This document shows, in pieces, positions 36,601-46,265 of a DNA stretch of 64,000 bases. The first letter of the stretch is position 1. Each line of letters opens with the position of its first letter. The DNA is taken from contig BFBT01000001.1 in assembly GCA_003112755.1 (NCBI GenBank), positions 2,294,001 through 2,358,000 on the forward strand, given 5' to 3'. Source of the DNA: Lawsonibacter asaccharolyticus (GTDB taxonomy: Bacteria > Bacillota > Clostridia > Oscillospirales > Oscillospiraceae). A program made the position numbers and the translations under genes. Under the pieces are notes generated by a model. The model saw nothing but the letters and a program-made list of their open reading frames with translations. It made no database searches and had not been told where the DNA came from.

Positions 36601-37242
36601 TCCAAGCTCACCGCCACCCAGCTCAAGGGGCGGAGCCTGGACCAGGAGACCCGGGAGGAGGCCGCCCCAGCGGCCCTTCCGCCCCAGCCGCTCTCCATCC
36701 TGCGGCCCCAGTTCGTGGCGGAGGAGCGGGGACTCACCCCGGCCCAGCGGGGCACAGCCCTGCACCTGGCCATGCAGTATCTCCCCCTGGACACGGACAC
36801 CCCGGAGCGGGCAGCGGCGGAGCTGGAGCGCCTGGTGTCCGGCGGCTTCCTCACCCCCCAGCAGGGGGCGGCGGCCGATCCGGGACAGCTCTCCGCGTTC
36901 TTTAACTCGCCCCTGGGCAGGGAGATGGCGTCGGCCCCCGTGTGCCGCCGGGAATTCAAATTTTCCGTGCTGCTGCCGGCGGAGGAGTTCTGCCCCGGCC
37001 TGGAGCCGGGGGAGGAGGTGCTGCTCCAGGGCGTAGTGGACGCCTGGTTCGAGACTCTGGAGGGCATCACGGTGGTGGACTTCAAGAGCGACCGGGTCTC
37101 CCGGTCCGGGGTGGCGGCCCGGGGAGAGGAGTACCGCCCTCAGCTGGAGGCGTACAGCCGGGCCCTGGAGGAGATCACCGGAAAACAGGTGGTCCGAAAG
37201 GCGCTCTGGTTCTTCGAACCGGGGGAGCTGATCCTTCTGTGA
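33673..37242 (+). CDS. addA: ATP-dependent helicase/nuclease subunit A (AddA)
   Basis: A 1189-residue UvrD-like helicase with nuclease. Walker A SAAAGSGKTRVL lies at about 22-33 and Walker B VMVDEYQDTNQ near 393. The motif-rich YVAMTRAKEKL region lies near 850, and the C-terminal RecB-family nuclease has VVDFKSDRV near 1135. Together with AddB it processes DNA ends for RecA loading. GAGAGGAGG precedes ATG 33673. It lies downstream of addB but not next to it. Confidence 0.96.
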   Translation: MAFALTEEQSRAVHDRGGGLLVSAAAGSGKTRVLVERLLDQVTGEGADIDDFLVITYTRAAAAELRARIAQELSDRLAERPNDRHLRRQTTLVYKAQISTVHAFCAALLRESGHQIGLDPDFRLCDEGEGAVLMARVLGETLDRQYEDLDPEGDFAALVDTMAAGRDDSRLEQIVLDVFGRIQSHPDPAGWLADQSRLWELDGVTDAGDTPWGALLLADARRQGERCLELLLRALELTGRDSVLSQNYGPSLSQSIQGVRALLAADSWDGVYRALPVEFPAAGRKKGVEDLEAAERVKGLRTRCKKQMDKLFEDLGGDSGQLLADLALARPAVQGLMELTARFQEDYAREKARRGVLDFSDLEHLALRLLTQDGDGGPGPLARYWSGRFAEVMVDEYQDTNQVQNAIFTAVSDGGRKLFMVGDVKQSIYRFRLADPTIFLDKYRRFKPWDQAAEGEERTVVLTRNFRSRPEVLEGTNDLFRNIMSTEFGELDYTQDQALAPGAAFPPEGDWQVELDLEDLSFLGDQEEGERADKNLLEARWAARRIRELLDGELMLTEGSGQRRAEPSDVLLLLRSPGAVLHHYIRALNEAGLPWSAEGGEDFFASTEINVALSLLQIVDNPRQDVALIAALRSPVYGFSGDQLALLRAEGEGDFYSAVVQAAGRGDQACRDFLTELEELRFGAGDRTCRQLIWHIYERTNLLGLFGAMDGGQERQGRLLTLYALAGRLEEAGCRSLFQFLLRLERMRQTGGLSLSAPGREGGGVTIMSIHRSKGLEKPVVLLCGLSRRLNRDDLQRPVLFHPVLGVGPRGLDRERMVEYPTLARKAVARKLEREMMAEELRLLYVAMTRAKEKLILSIPLRRGAEELEKLGEDLSVPPSPMALERQQSVGGWVLLHALARPEASALRSMAGLPEVSPGTLGPAWDIRWVDGAALAEIPEQRGRFADLPGESETEPEGLREALAWHYPFSLSSQTPSKLTATQLKGRSLDQETREEAAPAALPPQPLSILRPQFVAEERGLTPAQRGTALHLAMQYLPLDTDTPERAAAELERLVSGGFLTPQQGAAADPGQLSAFFNSPLGREMASAPVCRREFKFSVLLPAEEFCPGLEPGEEVLLQGVVDAWFETLEGITVVDFKSDRVSRSGVAARGEEYRPQLEAYSRALEEITGKQVVRKALWFFEPGELILL

Positions 37243-37295
37243 AAGGGCGACAAAAGGGCCGAGAAAAAAGTCAGGATAATTTTTTGAAAAAATAG

Positions 37296-37324
37296 TTGCT
37301 TTTGCGGGAGATCCATGCTATTAT
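37296..37324 (+). promoter_or_regulatory. Promoter for rpmE
   Basis: TTGCTT 37296-37301 and TATTAT 37319-37324 are 17 bp apart, 51 nt before the start codon. Confidence 0.55.
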
Positions 37325-37375
37325 ATCAGTTGCGTTTACAGATGATCCCTCCATGGAGAAAGAGGTGAAGATACA

Positions 37376-37579
37376 ATGAAAGCAGGCATCCATCCCGATT
37401 ATCAGCAGACCACCATCCGGTGCGCTTGCGGCAATGTGATCGAGACTGGCTCCACCAAGAAGGATATCCGCGTGGAAGTGTGTTCCAAGTGTCACCCCTT
37501 CTACACCGGTAAGCAGAAGATGGTGGACACCGGTGGTCGTGTCAGCCGCTTCAACAAGAAGTTCGGCCTGGACAAGTGA
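37376..37579 (+). CDS. rpmE: 50S ribosomal protein L31 (zinc-binding form)
   Basis: A 67-residue L31 of the C+ type: the CAC pair at 16-18 and CSKC at 36-39 would bind zinc. The sequence starts [16 protein letters not shown], typical of the family, and ends in FNKKFGLDK. It carries its own promoter and a clean terminator. Zinc-free paralogues often replace this form under zinc starvation; none is in the window. Confidence 0.97.
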   Translation: MKAGIHPDYQQTTIRCACGNVIETGSTKKDIRVEVCSKCHPFYTGKQKMVDTGGRVSRFNKKFGLDK

Positions 37580-37590
37580 GATTGCGCCTC

Positions 37591-37623
37591 AAAAGCCGCA
37601 CCGTGGATCGGTGCGGCTTTTTG
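37591..37623 (+). terminator. Terminator of rpmE
   Basis: AAAAGCCGCACCG (37591-37603) pairs with CGGTGCGGCTTTT (37609-37621) around a TGGAT loop, with T residues continuing after. Confidence 0.9.
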
Positions 37624-37713
37624 TCGTATTTTGCTGTCGGCCCGGAGTATCCTCGCCCCAGGGAGGGGCATAAACTAACAGATGAGATCAAAAATGAGTT
37701 AGGAGGCTGTATC

Positions 37714-38211
37714 ATGAAGAAGATCGACGTGAAGAGCTTGCAGGACAACGTATTTTCCCTCATCGGGGACCGGTGGATGCTCATCACCGCCGGCACGGCG
37801 GAGCGGTGCAACACCATGACCGCCAGCTGGGGCGGACTGGGCGTGCTGTGGGGCGCCCCGGCGGCCACCATTTACCTGCGGCCCCAGCGGTACACCAAGG
37901 AGTTCGTGGACCGGGAGGAGTATTTCACCCTGGCCTTTTTCGGGGAGGAGCAGCGCAAGGCCCTCACCCTGTGCGGCAGCAAGAGCGGCCGGGAGGTGGA
38001 CAAGGTGAAGGAGTGCGGCTTCACCGTGGCCCAGGCCGAGTGCGGGGCCCCCTATTTTGAGGAGGCGGAGCTGGTGCTGGTCTGCCGCAAGCGCTATGCC
38101 CAGGAGATGGACCCCCAGGCCATCCCCCAGGATGCCAAGGACAGATTTTATCCTGAGAAGGACTACCATACCATGTATATCGGAGAGGTCGTGGAGGCGC
38201 TGAGGAAATAA
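37714..38211 (+). CDS. Flavin reductase-like / flavoredoxin family protein
   Basis: A 165-residue split-barrel FMN-binding protein. The N-terminal half has LITAGTAERCNTMTASWGGLG, the usual flavin-contacting segment, then IYLRPQRYTKEFVD. Members reduce flavins or carry electrons in anaerobes. AGGAGG seven nt before ATG 37714 fixes the start. It stands alone between rpmE and hflX. Confidence 0.85.
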   Translation: MKKIDVKSLQDNVFSLIGDRWMLITAGTAERCNTMTASWGGLGVLWGAPAATIYLRPQRYTKEFVDREEYFTLAFFGEEQRKALTLCGSKSGREVDKVKECGFTVAQAECGAPYFEEAELVLVCRKRYAQEMDPQAIPQDAKDRFYPEKDYHTMYIGEVVEALRK

Positions 38212-38270
38212 GGGCCTCAGCGCCCAGACCGCCTCCTGACAGACGGGGAAAATCCCATTTTGGAGGATCT

Positions 38271-39557
38271 ATGACAGAAAACAACACGGAAAAGAAAAAC
38301 AGGGCGGTGCTGGTGGGCCTGTCCTCCCGCGCCCTGGCCCCGGAGGAGAACGCCGACGAGGCCTCCATGGAGGAGCTCTCTGCCCTGCTGGAGACAGCGG
38401 GGGGAGAGTGCGTGGGCGTGGTGACCCAGTCCAAAGACAGCCCGGACCCCCGCACCTTCATCGGGGAGGGCAAGGTGGCTGAGGTGAAGGAACTGGCCCA
38501 TGCCATGGACGCGGACATGGTGATCTTTGACAACGGCCTGTCTCCCTCCCAGCAGAGGGTCTTGTCAGAGGACCTGGGGGTGTCGGTGCTGGACCGCTCC
38601 GCCCTGATCCTGGACATCTTCGCCCAGCGGGCCCGCACCCGGGAGGGCCGGCTCCAGGTGGAGCTGGCCCAGTATAAGTATCTGCTCCCCCGCCTGATGG
38701 GCATGTGGACCCATCTGGAGCGGCAGGAGGGCGCCATCGGCACCCGCGGCCCCGGCGAGACCCAGCTGGAGAGCGACCGGCGGCACATCCGCCGCAAGAT
38801 CTCCAAGCTGGAGGAGGAGCTGAAGGATGTGCGCCGGGTGCGGGCCACCCAGCGGGAGCGGCGCATCAAGAACGAGGTGCCGGTGGTGGCCATTGTGGGC
38901 TATACCAATGCGGGCAAATCCACCCTGCTCAACCGGCTCACCGGGGCGGCCATCCCGGCCAATGACCGGCTGTTCGACACCCTGGACACCACCACCCGCA
39001 CCCTGGAGATCTCCGACACCTGCACGGTGCTCATCTCCGACACGGTGGGCTTTATCCGCAAGCTGCCCCACCATCTGGTGGAGGCCTTCAAGGCCACCTT
39101 GGAGGAGCTGGAGTACGCCGACCTGCTGCTCCATGTGATCGATGCCTCCAACCCGGAGTGGCGGGACCAGACGGCGGTGGTGGAGGACCTGATCCGGGAG
39201 CTGGGGGCCGAACAGACCCCCCGCCTGGATGTTTTCAACAAATGCGACCGGTATCTGGGGGACATCCGGCCCCACGGGGAGGACATCGTCTCCATCTCCG
39301 CCAGGACCGGCGAGGGGGTGCCCGAACTGCTGGCCGCCATCGGCAGGCGGCTGGACAACGGCGCCCGCCGGGTGATCATCCATCTGCCCTACGACCAGGG
39401 CGGGCTGCTGGACAAGCTCTACCAGCAGGCCAAGGTGGAGTCGGTGGAGTACGGCGAGACCATCGATGTGGCGGCGGTCTGCACCCCCAAGGTGATCGGT
39501 CAGCTGGGCCCGCTGGTGGAGGGCTGGAGGCCCCATCGGGAGCCCTGGGAAGACTGA
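38271..39557 (+). CDS. hflX: GTPase HflX
   Basis: A 428-residue ribosome-associated GTPase. The N-terminal HflX domain spans about 10-130. A connecting helical region contains the signature GTRGPGETQLESDRR near 165. The G domain begins at about 205 with P-loop GYTNAGKST, then DTVGFIRKLP (G3) and NKCD (G4). HflX splits stalled or hibernating ribosomes in other bacteria. GGAGG precedes the ATG. Confidence 0.96.
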   Translation: MTENNTEKKNRAVLVGLSSRALAPEENADEASMEELSALLETAGGECVGVVTQSKDSPDPRTFIGEGKVAEVKELAHAMDADMVIFDNGLSPSQQRVLSEDLGVSVLDRSALILDIFAQRARTREGRLQVELAQYKYLLPRLMGMWTHLERQEGAIGTRGPGETQLESDRRHIRRKISKLEEELKDVRRVRATQRERRIKNEVPVVAIVGYTNAGKSTLLNRLTGAAIPANDRLFDTLDTTTRTLEISDTCTVLISDTVGFIRKLPHHLVEAFKATLEELEYADLLLHVIDASNPEWRDQTAVVEDLIRELGAEQTPRLDVFNKCDRYLGDIRPHGEDIVSISARTGEGVPELLAAIGRRLDNGARRVIIHLPYDQGGLLDKLYQQAKVESVEYGETIDVAAVCTPKVIGQLGPLVEGWRPHREPWED

Positions 39558-39590
39558 AAGCCCCATCTCAGAAAAGAAAGGGAAAGGACC

Positions 39591-40106
39591 ATGGACGTGA
39601 TGCTCAGACCCTGGCGCCCGGAGGACGCCCCCTCTATCGCCCGGCATGCCGATGACCCCCAGGTGGCCGCCAACCTGCGGGATGTGTTCCCCTGCCCCTA
39701 CCAACTGTCAGACGCGGAGGAGTTCATCCGCCTGTGCAGGGCGGCGGAGCCGGAGCAGGCCATATTCCGGGCCATCGTGGTGGATGGACAGGCCGTGGGC
39801 AGCGTGGCCCTCACCCGGGGCACGGATGTCTGCCGCCGGTCGGCCGAGCTGGGCTACTGGCTGGGCCGGGCCCTCTGGGGCCGGGGCATCATGACCAAGG
39901 CGGTGGAGGAGATGTGCCGGACGGGCTTTGAGGCGTGGGACATCGTGCGCATCTACGCGGAGCCCTTCGCCCACAACGCCGGCTCCCGCCGAGTGCTGGA
40001 GAAGGCGGGCTTCGCTCTGGAGGGCGTCATGCGCAGCGGCATATGGAAAAACGGCCGGCTGCGGGACTACTGCATGTACGCCCTGCTGCGGCCGGAGACC
40101 CAGTAG
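39591..40106 (+). CDS. RimJ/RimL-type GNAT acetyltransferase
   Basis: A 171-residue GNAT enzyme of the ribosomal-protein-serine acetyltransferase type. LRPWRPEDAPSIARHADD is the usual N terminus, LGYWLGRALWGRGIMTKAVEEM holds the acetyl-CoA loop, and NAGSRRVLEKAGFALEGVMR is the classic C-terminal motif. It starts 33 nt after hflX. Its last 40 nt overlap the convergent 83-residue gene on the minus strand. Substrate unknown. Confidence 0.88.
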   Translation: MDVMLRPWRPEDAPSIARHADDPQVAANLRDVFPCPYQLSDAEEFIRLCRAAEPEQAIFRAIVVDGQAVGSVALTRGTDVCRRSAELGYWLGRALWGRGIMTKAVEEMCRTGFEAWDIVRIYAEPFAHNAGSRRVLEKAGFALEGVMRSGIWKNGRLRDYCMYALLRPETQ

Positions 40107-40318
40107 GACTGCCACAGGCGGCGGAGGGCGCCGGCGTCCTGCTCCAGGCTGTCCCCCAGCCGCTGGAGGAGGTTTTCGGAGATTTCCCGGGAAACCTGCT
40201 CCGGGCGGCAGGAGAGGCCGTCCATATAGTCCAGCAGAAGGGAGAGCAGCAGCGTGTCCTCTGTGATGCGGGTGACCGTGTCGTTCAGATGGTCCAGCAG
40301 TTCGAGCTCGTTCATCAT
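40067..40318 (-). CDS. Small hypothetical protein divergent from an XRE regulator
   Basis: An 83-residue soluble, largely helical, acidic protein (MMNELELLDHLNDTVTRITEDTLLLSLL is broken into helices by DYMDG). No known domain. GTGAGGTG precedes ATG 40318 and a very strong promoter lies upstream. Its 3' end overlaps the acetyltransferase gene. Divergent pairing with an XRE regulator and shared palindromic sites suggests it is the regulated partner, for example an antitoxin-like, immunity-like or effector protein; that is inference. Confidence 0.7.
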   Translation of the reverse strand: MMNELELLDHLNDTVTRITEDTLLLSLLLDYMDGLSCRPEQVSREISENLLQRLGDSLEQDAGALRRLWQSYWVSGRSRAYMQ

Positions 40319-40336
40319 TTATGCACCTCACAATAT

Positions 40337-40351
40337 ATCGCTGAAAGCGAT
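40337..40351. promoter_or_regulatory. Palindromic candidate operator
   Basis: ATCGCT-GAA-AGCGAT is a perfect 6-6 palindrome just downstream of the minus-strand -10 box. A related AATCGCT half-site lies at 40377-40383, overlapping the -35 box. Confidence 0.5.
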
Positions 40352-40378
40352 TATAATGGAGTTAAGGAGAAAAGTCAA
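40350..40378 (-). promoter_or_regulatory. Strong promoter for the 83-residue gene
   Basis: On the minus strand TTGACT (plus 40373-40378) and TATAAT (plus 40350-40355) are 17 bp apart. Both boxes touch ATCGCT/AGCGAT motifs, so binding there would repress. Confidence 0.7.
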
Positions 40379-40386
40379 TCGCTTAA

Positions 40387-40428
40387 AGCTATATATTTTC
40401 ATAGACATAGCTATGAGCTATAATAGCT
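40387..40428 (+). promoter_or_regulatory. Candidate promoter and AGCTAT repeats for the XRE gene
   Basis: A perfect TATAAT is at 40419-40424 with a weak -35 TTTTCA at 40396-40401 (17 bp). AGCTAT occurs at 40387, 40409 and 40416, and its complement ATAGCT at 40423, so the -10 box is surrounded by repeated motifs. Confidence 0.45.
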
Positions 40429-40442
40429 TACGGTGATGGATT

Positions 40443-40637
40443 TTGAAGGACTATAAAGAAGTGATTCGAGAAAAGAGAATAGAGTTGGGATTGAGTCAAT
40501 ATAAGTTGGCGAAATCTGTGGGGATTGCGCAATCTTTTATGAATGAGATTGAAAGTGGGCGAAAGACCCCATCTCTGGATGTTTTCTTTCGGATCTGCAA
40601 GGAATTGCAGATCAAAGTCTTTCCCGACGAGCCCTAA
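40443..40637 (+). CDS. Small XRE-family (Cro/C1) regulator
   Basis: A 64-residue protein that is one HTH domain (GLSQYKLAKSVGIAQSFMNEIESGRKTPSLDVFFRIC in overlapping segments). No ATG is in frame; TTG 40443 is the only sensible start and its ribosome binding site is weak (GGTGATGG). The coding sequence is AT-rich compared with its neighbours. It is divergent from the 83-residue gene with shared repeats between, the typical layout of an autoregulated phage- or element-type switch. Confidence 0.8.
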   Translation: MKDYKEVIREKRIELGLSQYKLAKSVGIAQSFMNEIESGRKTPSLDVFFRICKELQIKVFPDEP

Positions 40638-41050
40638 GGGGCGCCGCGGCCCCGGTCCCTGCGCAGGGACGCACACTGTGCGCCCGCCGTCCGTGAGGAT
40701 GCGGCCCGATGCGGGCATCGGGCCCTGCGGGGTGCGTGCTTCTCCCTGTCTTTGTGTAGGGGGTGGGGCTTGCCCCCGCCCGCCGGTCCCAGGTCTGCGA
40801 TGTGCCGCAGGAGTGATTTCCAGACCTGCCCGGGCTATTGAATCGCTCTGGCGGAAGAACGCCCCCTCATCCGTCACGGCTTCGCCGTGCCACCTTCCCC
40901 CCCGGAGGAGGGGAAGGCTTTTCGGGCGGCTGGAGGCCGCCCCTACATGATATTTTCGGCCTTTGCGCAGGGGCGCGCAATGCGCGCCCGCCGGTTTCTC
41001 ACCAGCCGCCCCTATTGTGCCAATCTAGGCGCGCCCCGCGAGTATTCCCC
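40638..41050. repeat. Cluster of palindromes, REP-like mosaic, no gene
   Basis: About 410 nt filled with hairpins: GTCCCTGCGCAGGGAC at 40655-40670, a 10-bp stem at 40703-40724, GGGGGTGGGG/CCCCCGCCC near 40760, CACGGC/GCCGTG and CCTTCCCC/GGGGAAGG near 40875-40920, GGGCGGC/GCCGCCC near 40925-40945, and GGGCGCGC/GCGCGCCC near 40970-40990. GCCGCCCCTA occurs twice. No coding frame there is convincing. It looks like a composite of extragenic palindromic elements of the kind dispersed in gut Clostridia. Confidence 0.55.
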
Positions 41051-41075
41051 AAAACGTGCAAAGGCAGGTGACCCC

Positions 41076-41729
41076 ATGATAGAGTATTACATCCCCACCC
41101 AGGCCGGTGAGGCGGAGCTGGTCGAGAAGCGCTCCCGCTTCATCGGCCATGTCTGGCGTGTGGAGAGCGAGGAGGAGGCCCGTGCCCGCATCGAGGAGAT
41201 GAAAAAGCGGTACTACGACGCCCGGCACAACTGCTGGTGCTACCTGCTGCGGGAGGGGCCGGTGCGCTACTCGGACGACGGGGAGCCCCAGGGGACGGCG
41301 GGCCAGCCCATGCTCAACGTGTTCCAGCGGGAGGAGGTCACCAACGTCTGCTGTGTGGTCACCCGGTATTTTGGGGGCATCCTTCTGGGGGCGGGGGGGC
41401 TGGTCCGGGCTTATACTCAAAGCGCCAAGGACGCCCTGGACGCCGCCGGCATCTCGGTGGTGCGCCGCTGGGTGGAGACGCTGGTACCCTGTCCATACAG
41501 CCTTTTGGAGCGCCTGAAGTCGGAGACCGCCGCCTGGGGCGGCGTGATCCCGGAGACGGAGTACGGGGCTGATGTGACCCTCACTGTCTTGCTGCCGGAG
41601 GAGAAGGCGGAGGCATATCTGGCACACATCCTGGACATGACCGCCGGGACGGTGGAGGGCATCGCCACCGGGGAGCGGTTCCAGGACGTGCCTTGGCGGT
41701 CCGCCGGAGGGGCCGGCGGACCCGGATAA
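41076..41729 (+). CDS. YigZ / IMPACT family protein
   Basis: A 217-residue YigZ-type protein. The N-terminal UPF0029 domain contains KRSRFIGHVWRV, DARHNCWCY and the signature DDGEPQGTAGQPML, followed by VVTRYFGGILLGAGGLVRAY. A C-terminal DUF1949-like ferredoxin-fold domain follows. The eukaryotic relative IMPACT regulates translation; the bacterial role is not settled. CAGGTG precedes ATG 41076, and the upstream repeat cluster argues against a longer start. Confidence 0.9.
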   Translation: MIEYYIPTQAGEAELVEKRSRFIGHVWRVESEEEARARIEEMKKRYYDARHNCWCYLLREGPVRYSDDGEPQGTAGQPMLNVFQREEVTNVCCVVTRYFGGILLGAGGLVRAYTQSAKDALDAAGISVVRRWVETLVPCPYSLLERLKSETAAWGGVIPETEYGADVTLTVLLPEEKAEAYLAHILDMTAGTVEGIATGERFQDVPWRSAGGAGGPG

Positions 41730-41850
41730 AAAAATTTTTGAAAAATTTTGATTTTTTAGAAGGAAAATGGGGAGCGGCCTCGTATAAGATAAAGTGTACG
41801 GAACTGTACGACCTCACATGCACCCCCGGCGGGGTGGGACAGGAGGGACC

Positions 41851-42855
41851 ATGACGCTGAGAGAGCAGACTGAACAGAGGGAGCGGGAGACACTGTCCTC
41901 CCGCGCCTGCCTGGCGGAGCAGACCCGGGGCCGGGCGCGGCCGGAGGAGCCCTGCGGCGTGCGCACCTGCTTCCAGGTGGACACAGACCGCATCGTCTAC
42001 TGCAAGTCCTTCCGGCGGCTGAAGCACAAGACCCAGGTGTTCCTCCAGCCGGAGGGGGACCACTACCGTACCCGGATGACCCACACCCTGGAGGTCAGCC
42101 GCATTGCCCGGACCATCGCCCGGGGGCTGGCGCTGAACGAGGACCTGACCGAGGCCATCGCCCTGGGCCACGATTTGGGCCACACCCCCTTCGGCCACGC
42201 GGGAGAGCGGCTGCTCAACTCCATCGTGCCCGGCGGCTTCGCCCACTTCCGGCAGTCCCTGCGGGTGGTGGAGCGGCTGGAGAAGGAGGGAGCCGGACTG
42301 AACCTGACCTGGGAAGTGCGCAACGGCATCGAGCGCCATACCGGCGGGGAGGACGCCGCCACCCTGGAGGGGCAGGTGGTCCGTCTGGCCGACAAGATCG
42401 CCTACATCAACCACGACATCGAGGATGCCCTGCGGGGCGGAGTGATCTACCCCATCGACATCCCGCTGGAGGTGTCCCAGGTGCTGGGCTTTACCCACGG
42501 GGAGCGGATCAACGCCCTGGTGGTGGACGCCATCTCCGCCAGCCGGGGGCAGGACCGCATCTGTCAGTCCCCCCAGGTGGGGGAGGCCATGGCGGTGCTG
42601 AAGGAGTTCATGTTCGCCAATGTCTACACCAACCCCATCGCAAAGGGGGAGGAGAGCAAGGCCCAGGACATGCTGAAGATGCTCTTCGGGTATTACCAGA
42701 AAAACCCCGATGAGCTGCCCGCCGACTTCCAGGCGATCCGCCTGGAGGAGGGGGTGGACCGGGCGGTGTGCGACTATATCGCAGGGATGACCGACCCCTT
42801 CGCGGTGAGCGAGTACACCCGGCTGTTCATCCCCATGGGATGGGGCGTGAAGTAG
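41851..42855 (+). CDS. dgt: HD-domain dNTP triphosphohydrolase (dGTPase-like)
   Basis: A 334-residue HD-superfamily enzyme that cleaves dNTPs to nucleoside and triphosphate. Key motifs are HTLEVSRIAR (first His), ALGHDLGHTPFGHAGE (the HD pair) and ADKIAYINHDIEDA. AGGAGG before ATG 41851 fixes the start; an upstream in-frame GTG at 41794 lacks one. It precedes dnaG by 66 nt, the usual clostridial arrangement linking dNTP control with replication priming. Confidence 0.92.
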   Translation: MTLREQTEQRERETLSSRACLAEQTRGRARPEEPCGVRTCFQVDTDRIVYCKSFRRLKHKTQVFLQPEGDHYRTRMTHTLEVSRIARTIARGLALNEDLTEAIALGHDLGHTPFGHAGERLLNSIVPGGFAHFRQSLRVVERLEKEGAGLNLTWEVRNGIERHTGGEDAATLEGQVVRLADKIAYINHDIEDALRGGVIYPIDIPLEVSQVLGFTHGERINALVVDAISASRGQDRICQSPQVGEAMAVLKEFMFANVYTNPIAKGEESKAQDMLKMLFGYYQKNPDELPADFQAIRLEEGVDRAVCDYIAGMTDPFAVSEYTRLFIPMGWGVK

Positions 42856-42921
42856 GCCTTTTTCCCCAAATAGGGATAAAGAGCCGGGATTCGGGCCATC
42901 AATAGCGGAAGGGGGAGAAAA

Positions 42922-44681
42922 ATGCCCATACCGGAGCGGTTTTTGGACGAGCTGATCGCCCGGACTGACATCGTGGACCTGGTGGGCGAGTATGTGCGCC
43001 TGACCAAAAAGGGCCGCAACTACTGGGGACTGTGCCCCTTCCACTCAGAAAAGACCCCCTCCTTTTCCGTCTCCCCGGACAAGCAGATCTTCAAGTGCTT
43101 CGGCTGCGGGAAGGGCGGCGGGGCCATCAACTTCATCATGGAGCTGGACAGCCTGCCCTTCCGGGACGCGGTGGGAGTGCTGGCCAAGCGGGTGAACCTG
43201 GAGGTGCCGGACACCGGCGGCTTCAGCGCCGGCATGAAGGAGCGGCGGGAAAAGCTGCTGACCATCAACAAGGCGGCGGCCCGGGTGTTCCACAAGTGGC
43301 TGTACGCCCCGGAGGGGGCGGCGGGGCTGGCCTACCTTCAGAGGCGCGGGCTGAGCCGGGGGACCCTGACCCGGTTCGGACTGGGCTTCGCCCCCGACCG
43401 CTGGGACGGTCTGCTGACGGCCCTGGCGGAGCAGGGGTGGGACAAGGCCGACCTGCTGGACGCCGGGCTGGCGGTGAGCAACAAGGACGGCCGCATCTAT
43501 GACCGCTTCCGAAACCGGGTCATGTTCCCTATCATCGACATCCGGGGGGACGTGATCGGCTTCGGCGGCCGGGTGATGGATGACTCCACCCCCAAGTACC
43601 TCAACTCGCCGGACACGCCGGTGTACAACAAGAGCCGCAATGTATTTGCCCTGAACATCGCCAAGAAGTCCAGGGCGGGGCGGGTGATCCTGACGGAGGG
43701 GTATATGGACACCATCTCCCTCCACCAGGCGGGCTTTGACAGCGCGGTGGCCTCCCTGGGCACCTCTCTGACCGCGGAGCACGCCCAGCTGCTGGCCCGC
43801 TACTTCAAGGACGCGGTCATCGCCTACGACGGCGACGGGGCGGGGGTGTCCGCCGCCCAGCGGGCCATCCCCCTGCTGGAGCGGGCGGGGCTGAATGTGA
43901 AGGTCCTCCGGGTGAAGGGGGCAAAGGACCCGGACGAGTTCATCAAGAAATACGGGCCCGAGGCCTTCGCCCGTCTGCTGGACAAGAGCGAGAACCACAT
44001 CGACTACCGGCTGGAGCAGCTGCGGGGCCGGTATGACCTGAGCGACGACAGCCAGCGGGTGGAGTTTCTGCGGGAGGCCACCGGGGTGATCGCCTCCCTG
44101 CACAGCGCGGTGGAGCGGGAGATCTATGGGGGCCATGCGGCCCAGATGGCGGGCATCTCCGCCGAGGCCATGGCCCAGGAGGTCAAAAAGGAGCTCCGCC
44201 GCCGCATCCAGAAGGAAAAAAAGCAGCAGGAGCGGCGGGACCTGTCCCCCGCCATCCAGCTCCAGCCCAAGGCCAGGGGGATGCGCTACGACAACATCCG
44301 CTCCGCCCGGGCGGAGGAGGGGGTGCTGCGCCTGATCCTGCTGGACAGCTCCCTGCTGGAGGAGACGGAGGGCCTGACGGGTTCGGAGTTCTCCTCTCCG
44401 CTGCTGGGGCGGATCTTTGACCTGCTGCGCAGCCGTGCGGCAGAGGGACTGAGCACCCAGCTGCCCGCCCTGGCCGGAGCGCTGGAGCCGGAGGAGATGG
44501 CCCACCTGGCCTGGGTGGCCGAGCAGCCGGAAAATCTGGCCAACAGCCGCAGAGCCCTGGCCGACTACATCGCCCTCATCCGGGAGGAGGGGCTGCGCCG
44601 CAGCGGGACAGATGAGGAAGCTCTGCTGAGGGCGGCGCAAAAGAGATATCAGGAAACAAAAGCATATATGGAGGAGAAGCC

Positions 44682-44685
<4 letters not shown>
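42922..44685 (+). CDS. dnaG: DNA primase
   Basis: A 587-residue primase that makes RNA primers for replication. The N-terminal zinc finger is CPFH...CFGC (Cys38, His41, Cys59, Cys62). The RNA polymerase domain has [11 protein letters not shown], and the Toprim domain has LTEGYMD near 258 and YDGDGAG near 305. A short C-terminal helicase-binding domain follows. GAAGGGGGAG precedes ATG. Its stop overlaps the rpoD start (ATGA), the core of the macromolecular synthesis operon; rpsU is not upstream. Confidence 0.97.
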
Positions 44686-45989
<1,304 letters not shown>

Positions 45990-46265
45990 TCCGGGGATCG
46001 TTTTGCTGAGTGTTCCGGGGCGCAGCTTTCCGGGGCCCCCGGGCGGGCCCAGCGCAGCGGGCCGCACGGGGAGAGCCGGAGCGACGGAATGAGTGAGCTC
46101 CCGCCTCCGGCGGGGGCGAGGGATATGCAGTCCGCGACGGCGACGCGTCATCCTTCTCGTTCCAAGAAACGAAAAGACTTTTTGAACTGACAGGCAGGCA
46201 GAGCACCGGAGGGCCGGGGCGCAGGTTTCAGGTGCCCCACCTGCAAAAAGGACCCCAGCGGAACA

